Shown here one piece after another: positions 59,467-64,000 of a stretch of 64,000 nt of DNA. The stretch lies in contig ONMU01000006.1 of NCBI GenBank assembly GCA_900319035.1, positions 53,031 to 117,030 on the forward strand, given 5' to 3'. This DNA is from an uncultured Bacteroidales bacterium (GTDB lineage: Bacteria > Bacteroidota > Bacteroidia > Bacteroidales > Paludibacteraceae). The notes beneath the pieces are model-generated. The model saw only the letters and a list, made by a program, of their open reading frames with translations, had not been told where the DNA came from and ran no database searches. Numbering within the stretch: the stretch's first letter is position 1; each line of letters starts with the position of its first letter. Made by a program: the position numbers and the translations under genes.

Positions 59467-60330
59467 ATGATAAATAAAGAAAAGGTTAGAAGACCATCCA
59501 ATTGGACGGTTGTTAACATCAAGGCAAGGGAGAATCAGACTTCTGAACATTATGTGAATTTGATGCGGGAGATTTTACATGAAGATCCGATGGTAGATAT
59601 TGGAAGGAAGCATCAGATTAGTATGAAGTCCTATAACGAGGGACCGAAAATTGTGGAAACACAGATTCCGCAATGGATAGAAATGATATTTACTACATTT
59701 GTAATAGTAGATCCAGAAGCTTTCTATGATATAAGAAATAAGAAGGATGTTACTATTGAGAAGTGGAATGAGGATATTGTTGTTAACAAGCGTGAGATAT
59801 ACACGCTTTTCATACCGGATACTCATACATTGGCCATTCGAATGTCTGCAGAAGGTTCTCTGAGACATATAGAACGCTTTATGTTGGAAGCCGCTGAAAG
59901 GGTAGAGCCGGAAACATTTGATGTAACAGTCATAAAGAGCCATGATGCGGTACAGCGCATTTTGGATTCCAGAGATATAATCAAATTGGATGCTTCTGTG
60001 TCTTTCTCCAATCCTGGTCATACAGGGGGCTTCGACTCTGCTTTTGATGATAAGATGCGCGAAGCTAATCCCACAACTTGCAATATCAAGATGCAAGGGA
60101 CACAAGAAAAGCCGCTTCGAAATGAAGCAGATGGTTTAATCGAGGCAATTGTTTCTTTGTCGGAGCAGAACGGCGAGGTTAAAGCTACTATTGTAGAAAA
60201 TAATAAGCCGGTAATAGTGAATACAAAACTCTATCCGGCAAGACTGAGAATAATTGCTTCTGCAATAGAATTGTATCAAACTCTTCGAAACCGCATAATT
60301 CAAGAATATGGCGAACACGACGGGAAATAA
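59467..60330 (+). CDS. Operon protein, possibly DUF4747-like
   Basis: A 287-aa soluble protein: an N-terminal beta-rich half (WTVVNIKARENQTSEHYVNL, IYTLFIPDTHTLAIRMSAEG) and a C-terminal half with QEKPLRNEADGLIEAIVSLS and NGEVKATIVENNKPVIVNTK. The pattern resembles DUF4747, a family of unknown function seen in defence islands; I am not certain of the match. Its end overlaps the next gene by 23 bases, so it is coupled to the membrane protein. Confidence 0.6.
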   Translation: MINKEKVRRPSNWTVVNIKARENQTSEHYVNLMREILHEDPMVDIGRKHQISMKSYNEGPKIVETQIPQWIEMIFTTFVIVDPEAFYDIRNKKDVTIEKWNEDIVVNKREIYTLFIPDTHTLAIRMSAEGSLRHIERFMLEAAERVEPETFDVTVIKSHDAVQRILDSRDIIKLDASVSFSNPGHTGGFDSAFDDKMREANPTTCNIKMQGTQEKPLRNEADGLIEAIVSLSEQNGEVKATIVENNKPVIVNTKLYPARLRIIASAIELYQTLRNRIIQEYGEHDGK

Positions 60331-60883
60331 GAATCGCGGATTTGGCATTGGCTCAATGTTATCTTCGTACACCATTAAGGATTTCACGACCGATGCTTTT
60401 TTTCCATTGGTGACGTCATTGGTGTTGTTCGGATTGTGTCGTCATAATGTAGAGGATACATATGCATTGGTATGTAAAGTAGTTGAGATATCCTTAACTA
60501 TTATACCTGCTATGATTGCTTTAATGCTAACGGCATATGTATTTGTGATGTCATTCCTATTTGGAAAAGACATCGTATCAACAATGAAAAATCCTAAGGA
60601 AGGAGAAAAATTACTATACACCCTTAATTCAAGTTTCGGAATCAGCCTATTGGTTAATGTGAGTGCTATCATAATCTTTTTCATCATCTACTGCATATCG
60701 CAGATTAAGATATCTGTTGAATATGCAGACATAGTCAATTATATCGTCTTATTTTGCGTATCCTTTCTTGTATTGTGGTCCATTGTAATGCAAATAGGTA
60801 TAGTTATCGATTTGTTTAACTGTGGGCAAGTGTTGGTGCGTAATAGTTGTGATGGCGAGCAAGCAGAAACAGGAAAGTACTAA
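60308..60883 (+). CDS. Four-helix membrane protein of the operon
   Basis: A 191-aa protein with four membrane segments, near residues 31-48, 57-83, 110-135 and 140-165 (for example TIIPAMIALMLTAYVFVMSF, LLVNVSAIIIFFIIYCISQI). A cytoplasmic loop KDIVSTMKNPKEGEKLLYTL lies between helices 2 and 3. It overlaps the DUF4747-like gene by 23 bases. A membrane component in an ATPase/TOPRIM operon is not part of PARIS and is one reason to regard this operon as new. Confidence 0.65.
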   Translation: MANTTGNKNRGFGIGSMLSSYTIKDFTTDAFFPLVTSLVLFGLCRHNVEDTYALVCKVVEISLTIIPAMIALMLTAYVFVMSFLFGKDIVSTMKNPKEGEKLLYTLNSSFGISLLVNVSAIIIFFIIYCISQIKISVEYADIVNYIVLFCVSFLVLWSIVMQIGIVIDLFNCGQVLVRNSCDGEQAETGKY

Positions 60884-60900
60884 GAAAGAGAAAGGGAAGA

Positions 60901-61329
60901 ATGCATATGAGTTTTTTCTTGATATTATCAATAATAGGTGATGCCATTGGTATAGCCGGATTTGCAATGAATTTGCATTTTTCAAAGCAATCCAAAAAAG
61001 AGAAGTGGAGATGGGTGCTTGTCGCCATTGCGCTTGTCATATCCTTCAGTTTTACGGTTTATAACGGCAGTGAGTTATCAAGAATCAAAAATATTCATCG
61101 ACAAGCGAGTACTCTATGTGAACATTATTCGACTAGTTACTGTGAGGAGTATATACTGGAAGCTATAACTTTCTTGGAAGAGAATAGGGAGCGATATCCG
61201 GATTCTTACGACAGAGCAAAGCAAATATATCATGATATAAATGATTCGGCTGTCCCCGATTGTTATGATGCGGCAAGAAAAATGTATGGAATATTAAAGG
61301 GAATATCGGCATTGAATGGCGAAGAGTAA
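60901..61329 (+). CDS. Two-helix membrane protein of the operon
   Basis: A 142-aa protein with two N-terminal membrane helices (FFLILSIIGDAIGIAGFAMN and WVLVAIALVISFSFTVYNGS) and a soluble, acidic helical domain of about 80 residues (CEEYILEAITFLEENRERYP, YDAARKMYGILKG) that looks like a short repeat pair. It begins 17 bases after the previous membrane protein. No family was recognised. It ends the operon. Confidence 0.6.
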   Translation: MHMSFFLILSIIGDAIGIAGFAMNLHFSKQSKKEKWRWVLVAIALVISFSFTVYNGSELSRIKNIHRQASTLCEHYSTSYCEEYILEAITFLEENRERYPDSYDRAKQIYHDINDSAVPDCYDAARKMYGILKGISALNGEE

Positions 61330-61467
61330 CCGTACAGAATAATTGCTGCAAGCCTTAAAACACTTAAAATGGGCAATGACAAATGACAATTGGCAAATGA
61401 CAAATGAGAAATGGCAAATTTTGAAGTTTAGGTCTTCAATCTTCAATCTTCAATCAAAAAAAGCCCA

Positions 61468-61555
61468 ATCTTCATTTTTAGATTAAAAATCTATTTTTTA
61501 AAAGAATATTTGGCTTTTTTCTTGTATATGTCAAATATTTTTCGTACCTTTGCAC
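61468..61555 (+). promoter_or_regulatory. Conserved promoter module, Kiwa copy
   Basis: CAATCTTCATTTTTAGATTA, then the AGATTAAAAATCTA palindrome, GAATATTTGGCTTTTTTC, the TTGTATATGT box and TACCTTTG (61545-61552) followed by CACGC, closely matching 17008-17096. The 61330-61467 stretch before it is a GGCAAATGACAAATGAGAAA-type microrepeat. Confidence 0.75.
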
Positions 61556-61610
61556 GCTGAATCGCGTGCATGTGATGATGCGCGTACACGTTTGTGAATA
61601 AAAAAATAAA

Positions 61611-61694
61611 ATGGAAAAGGACATTAAAATGTCAGTTGTATCTCTCGTCTATCGGGGCAAGAAGATGGTGAGTAAGTTGAAGCAGCAAATATAG
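61611..61694 (+). CDS. Possible 27-aa leader peptide
   Basis: ATG at 61611 opens MEKDIKMSVVSLVYRGKKMV, then SKLKQQI and stop. It is the first start codon after the Kiwa promoter and ends 34 bases before kwaA. It is basic with no domain. It may be a leader peptide or the remains of a lost gene. Confidence 0.4.
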   Translation: MEKDIKMSVVSLVYRGKKMVSKLKQQI

Positions 61695-61728
61695 AGTAGA
61701 ATATATGAATAGAACAAACTTGTAGCTA

Positions 61729-62289
61729 ATGTTTTTATTAGTATTCATCAAGGCAATTGATGTGCCGATATTTTTGGGCTTGGATTGGGAATTTATAGGA
61801 TGGGATAATGTCCTTAGGCTGCTATTTATCCCCAGGAATATCATTGCGGTGCTTTGTTTTATAGGCATAGTATGGAGTGAGATCGCATATCTAATATTTA
61901 GATATAAACTCAAAGGTTCGCCTACAACAATTTCCGAAAAACTTAATAATGTGGTGAATAAAGATGTTGAGTATATATCATTCTTACTTTCGATTGTAAC
62001 AATAATTTGTTTTGATTTCGGCAGTATAAGGGATTTAACGATCTTTGTTATAGTCTTTGTTTTGTATTGGATAATTTCCATACATACTGAACTATATGCA
62101 ACAAATCCGTTGTTACGTGTTCGCAAGTTGCATCTATATTCTGCAACTGTAGTCAGTATAGGAGAGGAAGCATTATTCTTGTCTTTTGAAGATTTGAAAC
62201 AGGGAGAAGTGGTAAATCGACAATATAAAAAGATATCCAAACATGTGTATGTGTTATACACACCTATAACCAATAAAAATAATAACTGA
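61729..62289 (+). CDS. kwaA: Kiwa membrane subunit KwaA
   Basis: A 186-aa protein with four membrane helices, near 1-18, 31-58, 78-98 and 104-122 (for example VLRLLFIPRNIIAVLCFIGI, TIFVIVFVLYWIISIH), and a cytoplasmic beta tail (LHLYSATVVSIGEEALFLSF). The length and topology fit KwaA, the membrane sensor of Kiwa, and kwaB follows after 5 bases. The identity depends mainly on that partner. Confidence 0.78.
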   Translation: MFLLVFIKAIDVPIFLGLDWEFIGWDNVLRLLFIPRNIIAVLCFIGIVWSEIAYLIFRYKLKGSPTTISEKLNNVVNKDVEYISFLLSIVTIICFDFGSIRDLTIFVIVFVLYWIISIHTELYATNPLLRVRKLHLYSATVVSIGEEALFLSFEDLKQGEVVNRQYKKISKHVYVLYTPITNKNNN

Positions 62290-62294
62290 GTGCT

Positions 62295-63269
62295 ATGAAT
62301 AAACAAGAATTAGTAAGAAAGTTGGAGACTCTGTGCTCACTTGAGAATAGTGGGGTGGTCGTTTATTTTGTGTTGCAGAAGCAAGGCTCGTTCGTGTTGA
62401 AACAAGCCAATGTTCGTCATACAGCATTAGCGCAAATTAAGGGTTCGATAGAAGATAATATTGATCGACTGAGAATTCTGTTGGACGATGAAGATTTTGT
62501 GGTTAAGAATCTATCTGAAGCAGATGATAGACAAAAAGCCGTGTATCAGTATGATCTGAATGAACTTCCTGCACCAATCCAGATGATGAATGAACTAAGA
62601 GAAAATCTTTTTAACGTAGACTATTTCTCTGAGGAGAATGATCGTGTTTTCAAATTCGATAATGATAACTTTGGCGAGATTGATGGATATATCGTAAGCT
62701 ATGGCGTTGGACCCGAAAATATTATCATCTATCGTAAGACTTACCCAGTTAACCTAATGAAGCAAGGAAAAGGTGTGTTCCTGCTAAAAGATAATGAACA
62801 AATTGATGTTTTGAAGGATGATATTTTTCGAATAGATGGAAAGATTGACTTTTTCGGAATAGAACAAGATTCCTTTATCCTCAATGTAACCATTTTGGAG
62901 AAATATAATGACTTCAAAGATATAGTTATACGTTCTGCAACCAATTCTATCCAGCAGATAACTAATTTGGATTTGGTGGCAAATATGGATCAATTAATAG
63001 CGAGAGCGAATGTGGATATGTCATTTGCGCGAAAATTAATAAAAGTGACAACCAATTCACCTATATTGAATGTTGTAGCCAAGGAAGATATTTTTGCTTT
63101 TGCTCGCAAACATGCCTATCTGTCGCAAAAGCTTAAGATAACGAATGACCATTTCGAGTTGGAGAAGAAAACATCTCAAAATATCTTTCTACAATTACTG
63201 GATGATGCATTTTTGCATTCAGAACTCTCTAGAAATGAATACGTCACTCCAGCTAAAGATCGTTTATAA
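62295..63269 (+). CDS. kwaB: Kiwa DNA-binding effector KwaB (DUF4868)
   Basis: A 324-aa protein with the DUF4868 pattern: a mixed N-terminal half (SGVVVYFVLQKQGSFVLKQA, QYDLNELPAPIQMMNELREN), then the conserved IDGYIVSYGVGPENIIIYRK, FRIDGKIDFFGIEQDSFILN and a C-terminal helical part (VVAKEDIFAFARKHAYLSQK). KwaB binds DNA late in infection and with membrane KwaA blocks phage replication and transcription. Length and motifs are normal, so the system looks complete. Confidence 0.85.
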   Translation: MNKQELVRKLETLCSLENSGVVVYFVLQKQGSFVLKQANVRHTALAQIKGSIEDNIDRLRILLDDEDFVVKNLSEADDRQKAVYQYDLNELPAPIQMMNELRENLFNVDYFSEENDRVFKFDNDNFGEIDGYIVSYGVGPENIIIYRKTYPVNLMKQGKGVFLLKDNEQIDVLKDDIFRIDGKIDFFGIEQDSFILNVTILEKYNDFKDIVIRSATNSIQQITNLDLVANMDQLIARANVDMSFARKLIKVTTNSPILNVVAKEDIFAFARKHAYLSQKLKITNDHFELEKKTSQNIFLQLLDDAFLHSELSRNEYVTPAKDRL

Positions 63270-63342
63270 GCATTGCTAAAGGGAACCCTGTTTATCCAAG
63301 TGGTGGCGGAGATTATGATTAAATAAAATTGACAGAATAACA

Positions 63343-64000
63343 ATGGAGGAAGTAGTGAATATACAGGACCAAATAGGAGTGGTTGAGAGCAATAGAATCG
63401 CTTATGAGGTTGTTATGCATGACGAGGGGATTAGTCCTCTATATGTAATTCAATGCTTTCAGGATTGGTATAGCTCCGCAATCCGTTTGTTCTATAATGT
63501 ATTGGGAGAAAACGACGCATCGTTTCTTCACTTCAAATCGGCTGAAGTAACGGGAAATAGATATGTACTTGCTGGAGTGTACCAATCACTGCAAGCAGAT
63601 TATACGATTTTGTTAGAAAAGGTAAAGAAGAGTATGGATTGTGCCGGAAAAGAATCGGAAAATAATGATAAAAATAATAAGCATATGGATAAGCTGAAAT
63701 TACTACAAAACTTATCAGGTGAAGTTGAGTCTTTGGCGTTCAGCGATGATTTTGATGAAGACTATATAACAAAGAAGACGAGACTCTATATCAAGAAATG
63801 CTTCGGGGGAGCATCTGACTATTTACAGGATTTGAAAAGGATTAGTTTTACTCCATCCGTATATTATAGTGGAATGTCGCGGAGCGAATACTATGAAAGT
63901 TTTATGAACGGAAAGCAGTGTTTGTCCAACCTAGTATCTACAATGATAGAGGATATAGAACTATCTCAAGAAGAGAACGTTCATGAAGATAGTAATAATC
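63343..64000 (+). CDS. Unknown protein, cut by the window end
   Basis: An open frame from ATG at 63343 to the window edge: at least 219 residues without a stop. It begins MEEVVNIQDQIGVVESNRIA and contains SPLYVIQCFQDWYSSAIRLF, then an acidic and helical region with SGMSRSEYYESFMNGKQCLS. I do not recognise the family. It starts 73 bases after kwaB in the same direction with no terminator between, so it may be co-transcribed with Kiwa and could be an added component or a further defence gene. Confidence 0.65.
   Translation, partial: MEEVVNIQDQIGVVESNRIAYEVVMHDEGISPLYVIQCFQDWYSSAIRLFYNVLGENDASFLHFKSAEVTGNRYVLAGVYQSLQADYTILLEKVKKSMDCAGKESENNDKNNKHMDKLKLLQNLSGEVESLAFSDDFDEDYITKKTRLYIKKCFGGASDYLQDLKRISFTPSVYYSGMSRSEYYESFMNGKQCLSNLVSTMIEDIELSQEENVHEDSNN

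Noticed and set aside
1..64000. CRISPR array
   Set aside because: Direct repeats seen here are short irregular words or two-copy repeats; there is no regular repeat-spacer pattern and no cas gene.
1..64000. tRNA or rRNA genes
   Set aside because: No cloverleaf with a GTTCGANTC arm or rRNA segment was noticed by eye; the four-helix-bundle genes belong to a family found in rRNA insertions but are not in rRNA here.

Overview
The window reads as Bacteroidota, most likely Bacteroidales. Most operons start after the -7 box TAnnTTTG that is typical of this phylum, ribosome binding sites are weak and A-rich, and families common there (DUF5675, Rz1-like CKxWRTI lipoproteins, four-helix-bundle proteins, FdtA-type sugar ketoisomerases) recur. 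Defence and surface-polysaccharide genes are AT-rich; the small flanking genes are visibly more GC-rich.

Layout. (1) 1-9200: single small genes, nearly all on the minus strand, separated by long non-coding stretches that carry a family of structured repeat elements. A plus-strand histidine kinase plus receiver-nuclease pair (1987-3667) sits among them. (2) 9410-16350: a Hachiman anti-phage pair (hamA, hamB), then a membrane protein and a PIN-like protein under their own promoter. (3) 17000-39700: a 22-kb surface polysaccharide locus (ketoisomerases, nucleotidyltransferases, glycosyltransferases, an ACP/ligase/acetyltransferase set, MBOAT, CapA-SGNH, trimeric-helix acetyltransferases, DUF354) with several gene remnants. 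(4) 39935-47200: a Septu-like ATPase/HNH pair diverging from a DUF262-DUF1524 (GmrSD-type) restriction enzyme, then a hipBA module between 107-bp direct repeats. (5) 47380-53540: a second set of small genes, here on the plus strand, with relatives of the left-hand set and a toxin/antitoxin/SecB-like chaperone (TAC) module. (6) 53600-64000: an ATPase plus a probable nuclease, a GxxExxY protein, a five-gene ATPase/TOPRIM(DUF4435)/membrane operon, Kiwa (kwaA, kwaB), and a gene running off the end.

This is a defence island wrapped around a capsule or O-antigen type locus. Three operons (the polysaccharide locus, the five-gene operon and Kiwa) share an almost identical ~90-bp promoter module, and several others share its TTGCATAT upstream box. 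Decay is visible in several places: in-frame stops in the hipB-like antitoxin and in the TAC toxin, a third rotted ketoisomerase copy, truncated gene remnants, and a deletion-like junction at the start of the five-gene operon.

The most novel candidates are: the two-component system whose response regulator is fused to an Mrr-like nuclease; the five-gene ATPase/DUF4435 operon; and at least 13 copies of a nucleic-acid element with a long copy-specific closing stem, a bulged internal hairpin and a covarying hairpin with a 5-nt loop, lying between the small genes. All functional calls come from reading the translations; no database search was run.
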